Assembly: GCA_000434915.1 (NCBI GenBank) | Contig: FR882062.1 | Location: forward strand, 352 to 46,525 | Direction: 5' to 3' | DNA length: 46,174 nucleotides | Source of the DNA: Ruminococcus sp. CAG:563 | Lineage (GTDB): Bacteria > Bacillota > Clostridia > Oscillospirales > Acutalibacteraceae | Shown here: in pieces, positions 31,526-40,151 of the stretch | Layout of the letters: each line of letters starts with the position of its first letter | Position numbering within the stretch: the first letter of the stretch is position 1 | Notes under the pieces: generated by a model | Seen by the model: only the letters and a program-made list of their open reading frames with translations | What the model was told of the DNA's origin: nothing | Database searches by the model: none | Program-made: the position numbers and the translations under genes

Positions 31526-32726
31526 CAGCAAATACACTTCAACCAAAATCGCCTGTTATACAGGATATTTTGTTCAGGCGATCATCAACAATCTTGCATC
31601 CCTTTTCTATGTAATTTTTCAGGACGAATTCGGGCTGGACTATTCACAAATAAGCTGGCTTATACTTATCAACTTTGTATCGCAGATTTTTATTGACTTT
31701 GCTTCCGTAAAAGTCATCGAAAAAGTCGGATATCGTGTATCTATCGTTTTCGCTCACGTTTTTGCGGCGGCAGGACTTATCCTCCTGGGAATTCTGCCGA
31801 GAGCATTCGGCAATCACTATGTCGGACTCATCATTCCGATAATTATTTACGCAATCGGCTCGGGTCTTATTGAGGTTCTCATCAGTCCGATAATCGAGGG
31901 CTTACCGCTCGGCAACAAATCGGGCGAAATGGCATTTCTCCATTCATTCTATTGTTGGGGTCAGGCTTCGGTCGTGCTGATTACGACGTTTGCAATCAAA
32001 TTTATCGGCACGGGAAATTGGATATACATGCCGATCATATGGGCGATTATTCCGATAATCAACTTGTTCGCTTTCATGAGGGTCCCTATCGTTCCGCCTG
32101 TTCCCGAGGGCGAGAGCGAAATGAAAATCCCCGAGCTTTTCAGAGAGCCTACCTTTATAATCTGTGCATTGCTCATGCTCTGTGCCGGTGCAAGCGAAAT
32201 TGCGATGGCGCAATGGGCATCCGCCTTTGCCGAAAAAAGTCTCGGTGTCAGCAAATTTACAGGTGACCTGCTCGGTCCGTGCCTGTTTGCCGTTCTGATG
32301 GGTTCCGGCAGAGTTCTTTACGGCTCGTTCGGTGACAGGCTCAATCTTCGCCGAGTTCTGAGCCTTTGTGCAGGTCTTTGCATAATCAGCTACCTTATGA
32401 CCTCGCTTGTTCCGATTCCGATTGTTTCACTCATCGGCTGCGGGCTTTGCGGTCTTTCCGCTTCTACGATGTGGCCGGGAATTTTCAGCCTTGCGGCAAA
32501 GGCCTTCCCGAAGGGCGGCACGGCAATGTTCGCCATGCTTGCAATGTTCGGCGATTTCGGCTGCGCATTCGGCCCGTGGATAACCGGAATTCTCTCCGAT
32601 GCGGCTCAGGCAAGCCCGTCAATCACAATGGATCCTTTAAAGTTCGGTCTTATCTTCTGTATCGCCTTTCCGATTCTTATGATAACTCTTTTGAACTTCA
32701 CAAAATCAATGAAGAAAGTAAAATAA
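31512..32726 (+). CDS. MFS transporter (sugar/FucP-like type)
   Basis: The 404-residue protein has about twelve membrane helices and the pattern of major facilitator carriers, with an N-half ACYTGYFVQAIINNLASLFY and a central cytoplasmic loop PVVPEGESEMKIPELFREP-like between helices 6 and 7. Gly-rich segments such as GSGRVLYGSFGDRLNLRR match MFS motif A in the C-half. It most resembles sugar-type MFS carriers, but the substrate is unknown. The ATG at 31512 gives the expected short cytoplasmic lead; longer forms would read through the upstream gene in another frame. Confidence 0.87.
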   Translation: MTTSNSKYTSTKIACYTGYFVQAIINNLASLFYVIFQDEFGLDYSQISWLILINFVSQIFIDFASVKVIEKVGYRVSIVFAHVFAAAGLILLGILPRAFGNHYVGLIIPIIIYAIGSGLIEVLISPIIEGLPLGNKSGEMAFLHSFYCWGQASVVLITTFAIKFIGTGNWIYMPIIWAIIPIINLFAFMRVPIVPPVPEGESEMKIPELFREPTFIICALLMLCAGASEIAMAQWASAFAEKSLGVSKFTGDLLGPCLFAVLMGSGRVLYGSFGDRLNLRRVLSLCAGLCIISYLMTSLVPIPIVSLIGCGLCGLSASTMWPGIFSLAAKAFPKGGTAMFAMLAMFGDFGCAFGPWITGILSDAAQASPSITMDPLKFGLIFCIAFPILMITLLNFTKSMKKVK

Positions 32727-32728
32727 AC

Positions 32729-32771
32729 AAAAAGGTTTGGATGTATTAAATGTACATTCAAACCTTTTTTG
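32729..32771 (+). terminator. Bidirectional terminator after the MFS gene
   Basis: A 17-bp stem with one G-T pair (AAAAAGGTTTGGATGTA with TACATTCAAACCTTTTT) and a short loop has T-runs in both directions, as needed between convergent genes. Confidence 0.88.
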
Positions 32772-32775
32772 CAGA

Positions 32776-32813
32776 CACGGCACGTTGAACTATTCGCCGT
32801 GCCGTGGTTTTTA
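32776..32813 (-). terminator. Second hairpin between convergent genes
   Basis: A perfect 9-bp stem CACGGCACG/CGTGCCGTG (32776-32784 and 32798-32806), flanked by GTTTTTATTT on the plus strand, lies just after the end of the dockerin-protein gene. Confidence 0.7.
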
Positions 32814-35800
32814 TTTGATTTCGCTGAAATCGGTAATCAGTCCGACCGAATATCTGAGAATATTCAATGCGTCGTTTGAATTGATTATCTTATCTTCGTT
32901 AACATCCGCACGCTTAGCGGCAGCGTCCTGAAGCTGAATAATATTGACCGAATGTTGCAAAACGCGCAATGCGTCGACTGAATTGATAACTCCGTCGGCA
33001 TTAACATCGCCGAGTTCTGCGTTAACCTCCTGAACAATAGCAAATCTGCCGAGATGATCCGTTGTGAACGTTGCATAGCCGCCGCCAACCGATCTGGCAA
33101 GGGTGGTAATGCTTTTGCCGTCCGCACCAATGCTACAAACATAGAAATAAGGGCTAAAGTTTTCAGGAACAGGAATGCTTACAGTCACAGAACCGTTAGG
33201 CTGAACCTTAACGCCGTTCTTCTTAACAGAAACATCATACATCTTTGCTTCTACTTTGCCGAACTTATCGTTGAGGAGCTTAAGTGAATTCATATCGCTG
33301 ACCTCGTTTGCCTCAAGCTTGACGTTCTTGTCAAACTGATCATTGAACTCAATTTCAATACCCGTTTTTTCGTCGGTAATTATTTTATCCCTCTCTGAAT
33401 AAGCGTCGAGAAGCTTTTCATAATAATCCTCATTGTCCGGCATTTCCCAAGTCCAAACCGAACCGTCTTTTCTTGTGAAGATTACGTTTGAATAGTAACA
33501 CTCTGTAAAATCAACAACATTTGTCATGATTTTTACAGGCTTTTCCCCTTCTCTCATTCCCCAGCAAAGTGAATAGCCATAATTGTATATCGAGGTATAC
33601 AAATTGTTATTCTTATCAAGATAGAATCTGTCGCTGAGTTTTTTAACGTTCGTCAGCAACGGAGTTCCAAGCTCGTATTTACCGTTATTACGAGTTAAAT
33701 CTCTGATTGAGTACAGTCTTCCGTCTTTATCAAGGAAGTCGTATCCTTCATTGCTGAACTGAACGATATCATCTGCAACTTTATCGCTTACACCGTCTGA
33801 TCTAAGCTCCCAAAGGGTCTGATCTTCATCAATATAATAATAGCTTGACAAATATGATAATACATCTGTTGCAAACTTATCGGCACATATCATTTTCGGA
33901 TCATTTCCTATGCCGAAATAATAATTGATACCTGTACCAACTTGATATGTTGTACAATCTTTTTTATTGTAGATGCATTGACCGTAACTTCCGGTTTTTA
34001 CAATGGATCTTACATCTGAAGAAATATAAACATTTTTAAATGTGTCAAAATCCTCGTTATTCAAAGAAGTATCATAGCAACGATAAAGCTCGTTATCCTT
34101 TGTCAGGAAGAACATACCGTTAATATCCGTAACATCTGTTGCAATAAGCTTGAAATCATTAAGCTCCCAACAGTTACCGTTTTTGTCAAGAGCAAGACCT
34201 GAACCGGAATAGTCATCAAATGTGGTAATCTTTGCAAAGTCCGTACCGATTTTTTTAGGAACGCCCGATTCACCCACAATAGTCCAAAGATTGCCGTCCT
34301 CTGTAAGATAATACGTGCCGTAATAGTAGTTTCTCGCCGGATAGAATGTGCTCATCAAAACCTTTGAATCGAATCTAACTCTCCGGTTGCCAATATAAAA
34401 GCTGCCGTCGGCATTATATGAATATTTTGAAAGCAGCTCGGGAATGTTATCTGTTTTTTCACCCATCGGCTCATCGGCAGATTTAACAGTTACCTTGAAG
34501 TTCTTCGATATACCTGCGCAGGATACATTTATAGTTACCACTCCCGCTTTACCTGTGCAAATCATATCTTTATACTCGCCTTTGATAACTTTAGCAATTT
34601 CAGGATTTGAGGATGAATAATGTATATCATCCCTGTAATTATCCATAGTAAATCTGCTATAAACATTAATATTTCTCTTTGCGTATTCAAGCATTTCTAC
34701 GCTGCGATAGTCCTGCAATGCAAAAACATCTTTTGCCGGAGCATTGCAGCCGTAACCTTCGATTTTTGCATACGGTCCTGCATATTCAAGACCTGATACA
34801 TCGCCTACACTGTTAAGACTTATATATCCGTCATAAGACTCCATTTCATCAACGGATATAATTCCATCGCCATTTGAATCAACACCGTTATCAATAAGCG
34901 ATTCAAAGAGAATCGGGTCGCTGAAATTAATATACTGCTCATCACTGTTCGAAATGCAGATTGTTACAGTAGTGGAATATTCTCCGATTTTAATTGTAAC
35001 AGTCTGTGCACCAGACTTATTTGCTCTGTAGTCGCTTGCGGAATAACTTGTTACCTTCTCCCAATCCGAATTACTATTCTTCCTACAGACTTCAATAGCA
35101 GATGAGAGCGGGGTTCCAATGTTAATAATAGGATTTTTAAACTTAATTTTTATCTTTTCTGCAATCGTATATGTAACGCAGTTTTCCTCTGCCCACATCT
35201 GTGCATACGAGCCCTCGGAGCAGATAACCTTGTCAATATAATTGCATTCTCCTATATATTCGACGCTATCGGGAATCTCCACTATACCTTCCGTAACCGC
35301 ATCCCTGCAAATATACTTCGTGCCGTCCTTTATCTTTTCGCCGCTTCCCAGCAGCAAAAGATAATTTCCTATATATATGCTGTTATTTTCCCAGTTGCTG
35401 TGGTCATAATAGAATGCTGTGTCATAAAAGTCCGATTTGTTAAGCACCATTCCGTCGGCAATTTCAAAGCTCTTTGCCTGGCGGAAAGAATTAAAACTTG
35501 GCACATCGCCTGTGAAGCCCTCTTCAATTACAATATGTTCAACCCAATAGACACTGTTGATTATATCAAAGTTCAAAGGCATTCCGTCAACATTTTTGCT
35601 GCTCGGCCTAAATGTAATTGTCTTGGAATCGGTATCCTCGATAACATCGCAGTATTCGTCGCTCTTGACCGACGGAAAAACTCTCTCGGAATTATATTCC
35701 ACGACCTTTGTCACCTTAAAGCCGTATCCGGTGTCGGAATTATCACTTGTTAACGTAATTGAAAAATCACTGTCATTAAAACTCAACGTTCTTCCTGCAA

Positions 35801-36068
35801 GCTCTCTTCCGGTAAACCGGCCGATAGTTCCCAGGTTAGAACTGGTTACTTCAATAATATCAAATACATTTTCCACTTCCGTATCATCAGAAAAGGTAAC
35901 TGACATTGCCTTTGTTCCCTTTTTTCCGTTATAGACCCATGTTTCCGACATATTATAAGCATACGGGTGCTCCGATTCCGGCAAATTCTGAGCCGCAAAA
36001 GCTGACATCGGCAAAATTGACATGATCATGAGCACCGCCAGAACCAATGAAATAAGTTTCTTTTCCAT
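32811..36068 (-). CDS. Secreted Ig-like/RCC1-like protein with C-terminal type I dockerin
   Basis: The 1085-residue protein starts with a signal peptide (about 1-25, ending SAFA). Regions in order (approximate): a BspA-type LRR_5 tail (IVEIPDSVEYIGE, near 265), an Ig-like Big_3-type segment (about 325-390), an isolated EF-hand loop (DSNGDGIISVDEM), a Big_2-like segment (SSNPEIAKV and GKAGVVTINV, 480-545), a long run of RCC1-like propeller repeats with TEDGNLW, LDKNGNCWEL, LTKDNELYRC and KDGSVWTWE (570-900), and a dockerin with DVNADGVINSVDALRVL and DVNEDKIINSNDALNIL (1018-1078). No catalytic site is visible. GGAGG precedes the ATG; the gene follows the ligase gene by 13 bases. Confidence 0.85.
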   Translation of the reverse strand: MEKKLISLVLAVLMIMSILPMSAFAAQNLPESEHPYAYNMSETWVYNGKKGTKAMSVTFSDDTEVENVFDIIEVTSSNLGTIGRFTGRELAGRTLSFNDSDFSITLTSDNSDTGYGFKVTKVVEYNSERVFPSVKSDEYCDVIEDTDSKTITFRPSSKNVDGMPLNFDIINSVYWVEHIVIEEGFTGDVPSFNSFRQAKSFEIADGMVLNKSDFYDTAFYYDHSNWENNSIYIGNYLLLLGSGEKIKDGTKYICRDAVTEGIVEIPDSVEYIGECNYIDKVICSEGSYAQMWAEENCVTYTIAEKIKIKFKNPIINIGTPLSSAIEVCRKNSNSDWEKVTSYSASDYRANKSGAQTVTIKIGEYSTTVTICISNSDEQYINFSDPILFESLIDNGVDSNGDGIISVDEMESYDGYISLNSVGDVSGLEYAGPYAKIEGYGCNAPAKDVFALQDYRSVEMLEYAKRNINVYSRFTMDNYRDDIHYSSSNPEIAKVIKGEYKDMICTGKAGVVTINVSCAGISKNFKVTVKSADEPMGEKTDNIPELLSKYSYNADGSFYIGNRRVRFDSKVLMSTFYPARNYYYGTYYLTEDGNLWTIVGESGVPKKIGTDFAKITTFDDYSGSGLALDKNGNCWELNDFKLIATDVTDINGMFFLTKDNELYRCYDTSLNNEDFDTFKNVYISSDVRSIVKTGSYGQCIYNKKDCTTYQVGTGINYYFGIGNDPKMICADKFATDVLSYLSSYYYIDEDQTLWELRSDGVSDKVADDIVQFSNEGYDFLDKDGRLYSIRDLTRNNGKYELGTPLLTNVKKLSDRFYLDKNNNLYTSIYNYGYSLCWGMREGEKPVKIMTNVVDFTECYYSNVIFTRKDGSVWTWEMPDNEDYYEKLLDAYSERDKIITDEKTGIEIEFNDQFDKNVKLEANEVSDMNSLKLLNDKFGKVEAKMYDVSVKKNGVKVQPNGSVTVSIPVPENFSPYFYVCSIGADGKSITTLARSVGGGYATFTTDHLGRFAIVQEVNAELGDVNADGVINSVDALRVLQHSVNIIQLQDAAAKRADVNEDKIINSNDALNILRYSVGLITDFSEIK

Positions 36069-36081
36069 TTGTTTTTCCTCC

Positions 36082-37782
36082 TTAATGTAAGTTGTTTATA
36101 TACTCCGTTTTCTCCTTATCAAGCTCGATATTCGGCTTCTCCTCTATCTTCCATGCAAGAGGATCCGTTTCGTCAAGAGTTTGACGGATCATAATCGGAA
36201 TTTCCTTGATTGCCCTCACGCACACCTCCCTGCTGCGAACGTCTCCGTTTTCTTCGGATTTTTCAATCGACTCCTTGAGAAGATTGTAATAATCCGTATA
36301 TTCAAAAGCGTTAAATTTAGCCACGCTGACAGCCTTTTTCTTAAGCTCGATCATGCTGTCGTATTTTCCGTAAGCCTCGGCGACTCTCGCCTGTGCATCA
36401 TAAGCCATTGCAACGTTTTTATTATGTGAAAGAATGTTGTACGCCGCCCTTGAGATGTCTTGTGCCGTCGTTGAATTCTTGAGAATTTCAATCTGAATTT
36501 CCGTGTTCTTATCGTACATCTTGTAGGACTGCTCCGAATAGCCGAATGTGTAAAGACAAAGCGCAACGCAGAAATACATGCAAACAAGAGCCTTGACCGC
36601 CGAGAAGAAGCAGAATGTACGCTTCCACGGCTTTTTGATAACAATTTCCTTTTTCTTATCGAAGCTCATCGCCGTAATGAGAATAAAGAAAATCACAAGA
36701 TATTGCAAGTCGAAATCCAACATACAGTGCATGGAAATTGCCGCAATTACAAATTTATATGTAGCAGGCGTTCTTTTTGAAATAAGATTCTTTATTACGG
36801 ACGCAATAAAAAGCACACCCGGAATTATGCCCGTATCAACAAAAATCTGAAGGAAATCATTGTGAATATACCTGACGATATATCGTCCCGTCTGGAACTC
36901 CGACTGATAATAATAATATCCGAGATAGCCAAGACCAAACGGCTTTTTTACTATCACCGGCAAGGCATCCTTATAGTAAAGCAGTCTGCCCAAAAAGCTG
37001 CTCTGTGCCAATGAGGTTGAAAGGAATCTTGTTGCAACGCCCGTTTTTCCTGATATCAATGCCGCCGCAACGACAATGCCGAGAATCACAAGAAATGACG
37101 GTATCGCATATTTTCTTGTTTCTTTTTTATAGATGCATATCGCTGCCACAAACAAAACCGTCAGCACAAACACCGTTCGGCTGCCGCTGAGAAAAATTCC
37201 TGCAATAAGAGCGATTAGGGCAGCAATGTTGATTACGCTCAGCTTTCTGTTAAGAAGCAGAATTATTATTCCGACAAGCAAAAAAATCGCAAATGCATTT
37301 GCATACTGGAACAATCCCGTCATTCTGCCACCGTTATAGAAATAATACCTGAACGTGTACCACGGCTTGAGTGCAAGGGATATAACTGTCATTATCGCCC
37401 CGGAATACGGAATGCTGTCAAGGAACCCCGATTTCTTTTCGTCATCATACTGGCTGACTATCAGATAAAACGGAACGATAGGCATAAATTTAAGAATTCC
37501 GAAGAAAGCCTCGTAGCTGTCTATCGCCCAAAAGCATGACAATATGTAGCCCAGAACTATAACAAGTAGGGTTATCGACGTAAGATTTATCGGTAAAACA
37601 AGCTTGCGGTTTTTATAATACTTTGCGATAAGAACCGCAGTAAAAATCACCGAGCACAAACACCCGAGCCAGTCGAAATAAAGACCCACCAAAAACGGTG
37701 AAACAAGCATAAACCAATCAACAAACGATAATTCGGAAAAGTTGATGTCATTTTTTAATTTCAGATTCAATTTTTTCTCCAT
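36082..37782 (-). CDS. O-antigen ligase/Wzy-like membrane protein with C-terminal soluble domain
   Basis: The 566-residue protein carries about eleven or twelve membrane helices up to residue 415 and matches the Wzy_C/O-antigen ligase family: GLFQYANAFAIF, an arginine in LSGSRTVFV, and the large periplasm-side loop with RYIHNDFLQIFVDTGIIPG. These proteins join or polymerise undecaprenyl-linked glycans. The remaining C-terminus (about 420-566) is soluble and helical, TPR-like. GAGGA precedes the ATG. It has its own probable promoter and a terminator-like hairpin in the leader, and it is followed by the RCC1/dockerin gene. Confidence 0.87.
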   Translation of the reverse strand: MEKKLNLKLKNDINFSELSFVDWFMLVSPFLVGLYFDWLGCLCSVIFTAVLIAKYYKNRKLVLPINLTSITLLVIVLGYILSCFWAIDSYEAFFGILKFMPIVPFYLIVSQYDDEKKSGFLDSIPYSGAIMTVISLALKPWYTFRYYFYNGGRMTGLFQYANAFAIFLLVGIIILLLNRKLSVINIAALIALIAGIFLSGSRTVFVLTVLFVAAICIYKKETRKYAIPSFLVILGIVVAAALISGKTGVATRFLSTSLAQSSFLGRLLYYKDALPVIVKKPFGLGYLGYYYYQSEFQTGRYIVRYIHNDFLQIFVDTGIIPGVLFIASVIKNLISKRTPATYKFVIAAISMHCMLDFDLQYLVIFFILITAMSFDKKKEIVIKKPWKRTFCFFSAVKALVCMYFCVALCLYTFGYSEQSYKMYDKNTEIQIEILKNSTTAQDISRAAYNILSHNKNVAMAYDAQARVAEAYGKYDSMIELKKKAVSVAKFNAFEYTDYYNLLKESIEKSEENGDVRSREVCVRAIKEIPIMIRQTLDETDPLAWKIEEKPNIELDKEKTEYINNLH

Positions 37783-37802
37783 TTGCGGTCCTCTTTTATA
37801 AC

Positions 37803-37841
37803 AAAAAGCACATCAACATCCGCCGAGGGATATTAATGTGC
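37803..37841 (-). terminator. Terminator or attenuator ahead of the ligase gene
   Basis: On the minus strand a 14-bp stem with two G-U pairs (37841-37828 with 37821-37808, loop CTCGGC) is followed by TTTTTG, about 20 bases before the ligase ATG. It lies downstream of a good promoter. Confidence 0.75.
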
Positions 37842-37882
37842 CTGTTTTTTATGCATTTTCCTTTTTCCCTTGACCAATTTAC

Positions 37883-37911
37883 ATTTTACCACCTAATTTT
37901 CGGTTTGTCTA
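37883..37911 (-). promoter_or_regulatory. Probable promoter of the ligase/RCC1 operon
   Basis: TAGACA (37911-37906) and TAAAAT (37888-37883), spacing 17. Transcription would start about 90 bases before the ligase ATG and pass through the hairpin at 37841-37808. Confidence 0.7.
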
Positions 37912-37970
37912 TATAAATAATAAATATTAATCAAATCTTAAGATTTCACGGTAAATGCTTTTTCGGTCAA

Positions 37971-38567
37971 TTAAAATCTTTTTTTCAGTGCCTTTCCGAG
38001 AGCAATCGAAACGGCCGAACCGATGACTGTTCCGGCGATCCATTCAATAACAGCATTAACCGTTATAAGTGCCGAAATAACAGCGATCACACTGTTTCCG
38101 AAGCTCTGAATATATTCGGTATTGTAAAAGAGGAGAAGCAAAGCTCCGACAAAAAGAACAGTATTTATAAGTCCGCCGCAAAATGAAGTAACGACAGTTC
38201 CGACATTGGCATGATTCCTGCTGCTGAAGGCTTTATATATAAGTCCGCAGAAAAGGCCCATAAGTATTCTCGGAACAAAACACATTATTGCGGTATAGAA
38301 CGGGTTGATTCCGAAAAGAGTTGTACCGAAAGCGTCCATACCGAAGCACTGGATAAAGCTCGTTGCGCCGAACATAAGTCCGAGAACCGCACCAACGGAC
38401 GGGCCGCCGATTATCGCACCGATAACAACGGGAATTGTGAGAAACGTTATGGAAACAACTCCGACTTTAAGATAACCGAGCGGTGTAAATGCCATAACAA
38501 AAATCAATGCCGTAAGCACTGCCGCCAATGAGAGCTTGTAGATTTTTTCCTTGTTCTTAACTGCCAT
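37971..38567 (-). CDS. ECF transporter S component (substrate uncertain)
   Basis: The 198-residue membrane protein has about six helices and the look of an ECF S component: a basic N-terminus, ALTALIFVMAFTPLGYLKVG, TFLTIPVVIGAIIGGPSVGA and an LGLMFGATSF segment. S components bind a vitamin and share a common energising module (EcfA, EcfA', EcfT) that is not encoded here. The TPLG and TIPV patterns recall pantothenate/folate-type members, but the ligand is not certain. The ATG at 38567 has TGGAGA upstream. It lies 21 bases after the flippase gene; no riboswitch was seen. Confidence 0.82.
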   Translation of the reverse strand: MAVKNKEKIYKLSLAAVLTALIFVMAFTPLGYLKVGVVSITFLTIPVVIGAIIGGPSVGAVLGLMFGATSFIQCFGMDAFGTTLFGINPFYTAIMCFVPRILMGLFCGLIYKAFSSRNHANVGTVVTSFCGGLINTVLFVGALLLLFYNTEYIQSFGNSVIAVISALITVNAVIEWIAGTVIGSAVSIALGKALKKRF

Positions 38568-38588
38568 GATTCTTTCTCCAATCAATAA

Positions 38589-40124
38589 TTATTTCTTTTT
38601 TATTTTTGCAAAAATTGCATTTTTTATAACCTTAACCGCACCGATAAAATCCCTGCGGCAGAATATGAGGTCAACACCGCAGGTTGCCGCCAAAACAGCA
38701 ATTCCGACAACGCATGCGTAGAGCACCCAGCCGAGATAGCTTTTTGTTCCGAAAGACGGTATAAAATGCACAACCGCCGCCGAAACAGCAACTGTCAAAA
38801 TTGAGACCGCCATTCGCTTAAAGAAGAACTTTACACTCCTGTTCAAAATGTTTTTTGAAAGATAGAACACATACTGAACAGTTCTGAATGTCATTGCAAC
38901 AAGTGTACCGACCGCCACGCCGACAATTCCGTAAAAATAGACAAGAATTGCGGAAACGGCTATGTTTATTCCGGCCTCGGCAAATGCACCGTTGCGTGTC
39001 TGCTTGTAATGTCCGGCCGCATAGACAACACTGTGATACGGAATTCTTATCGAATACATCGCATTCGCAAGCACGAGAATATAGCCGAAAAGAGGTCTTA
39101 TATAATCTGCATCCGTAACGCCCTTCATATAAACGTTCATAAATGGCACAATCAAAAGTCCGGCACAGGTAAACAGCACCGTTACAAGATTGAATGAAAC
39201 GAACTCGTAAAGATTAAACTTTCTGTTGAGATTTTCGTATTCCTTCTTGGCAATCATGTCGCCGAGAGCCGCCTCGACGCCTGCCGAAAGACTGGACGCA
39301 ACCTTCATTATACCGTTGACAACGGAATAATACACCGTGTAAACAGAAACCTCGGCGAGGGCAAGCGACGATGAAATCTTTGAGAAAATCGTCAGAATTA
39401 CAACGTCGGTATTAAGGTTTACGAAATATGCTATGTGGTGTCCCAGACCGTCCCAACGCTGGGCAACGGCTTCGTTATCGGGCTTAGCATTATGGTCAAT
39501 GTTGTATTTTTTCTTGACATAAACATTCAAAGCGAGCGGACGCAAAACATAAATCAGCGACGTTGCAAGCTTCAAAATCTGAATTGATGCGCCGAGCTTT
39601 ATGAAAATCACGACCATTATCGCATTGAGCGTGATTGTTCCGATGTGCAAAAACGAGGTGACATATCGCCTTTGATCCGCCTGAACAAGTACGGTATATG
39701 TCATGCCGAAATAATATTGTGCGAAGGTGCTTATTCCTATTATTATAACCAAGGACGCAGTGAAAAGCCACCCGAAATTTTTGTTAACGAGTACGGGGAA
39801 AACAGCCGCCAGCACTACCATATATCCAATGAAAATATAGGCTATCTTACGGAAGAAATTTTCTGTCGCTTTTAATATGCTGCTCATTGCCGCATTGTTT
39901 TTTTCGGCAAGCGGCTTATAAAGTGCCGCTCGGATAACTCCGCCTACTCCGGCCTCAACAAGGGCAATATAGCTTAGGAACTGCGATATTGAAGAGGTCA
40001 GCGCATTGACCTCGGAGCCGTATGTTCCGATAATCAATCTCGGCACGATAAAGCCGCAGATTACCGTCACAAACTCCAGCAAAAGTGATGCCGCAGAATT
40101 CAGCAATGCTTTTTTACTCCGCAA
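38589..40124 (-). CDS. Wzx-like polysaccharide flippase, TTG start
   Basis: This 511-residue protein of the MOP/MATE superfamily has about fourteen membrane helices and a Wzx-like profile: SAASLLLEFVTVICGFIVPRLI at the N-terminus, YGSEVNALTSSISQFLSYIAL, and the polar PYHSVVYAAGHYKQTRNGA motif in the C-half. Such proteins flip lipid-linked oligosaccharides. No ATG is available; a TTG at 40124 has AGGGGAG 9 bases upstream. The gene starts 27 bases after the M6 protease stop and probably shares its transcript. Ends in a lysine-rich tail. Confidence 0.87.
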   Translation of the reverse strand: MRSKKALLNSAASLLLEFVTVICGFIVPRLIIGTYGSEVNALTSSISQFLSYIALVEAGVGGVIRAALYKPLAEKNNAAMSSILKATENFFRKIAYIFIGYMVVLAAVFPVLVNKNFGWLFTASLVIIIGISTFAQYYFGMTYTVLVQADQRRYVTSFLHIGTITLNAIMVVIFIKLGASIQILKLATSLIYVLRPLALNVYVKKKYNIDHNAKPDNEAVAQRWDGLGHHIAYFVNLNTDVVILTIFSKISSSLALAEVSVYTVYYSVVNGIMKVASSLSAGVEAALGDMIAKKEYENLNRKFNLYEFVSFNLVTVLFTCAGLLIVPFMNVYMKGVTDADYIRPLFGYILVLANAMYSIRIPYHSVVYAAGHYKQTRNGAFAEAGINIAVSAILVYFYGIVGVAVGTLVAMTFRTVQYVFYLSKNILNRSVKFFFKRMAVSILTVAVSAAVVHFIPSFGTKSYLGWVLYACVVGIAVLAATCGVDLIFCRRDFIGAVKVIKNAIFAKIKKK

Positions 40125-40151
40125 ATACGCCGTCTCCCCTCTTAATATTTT

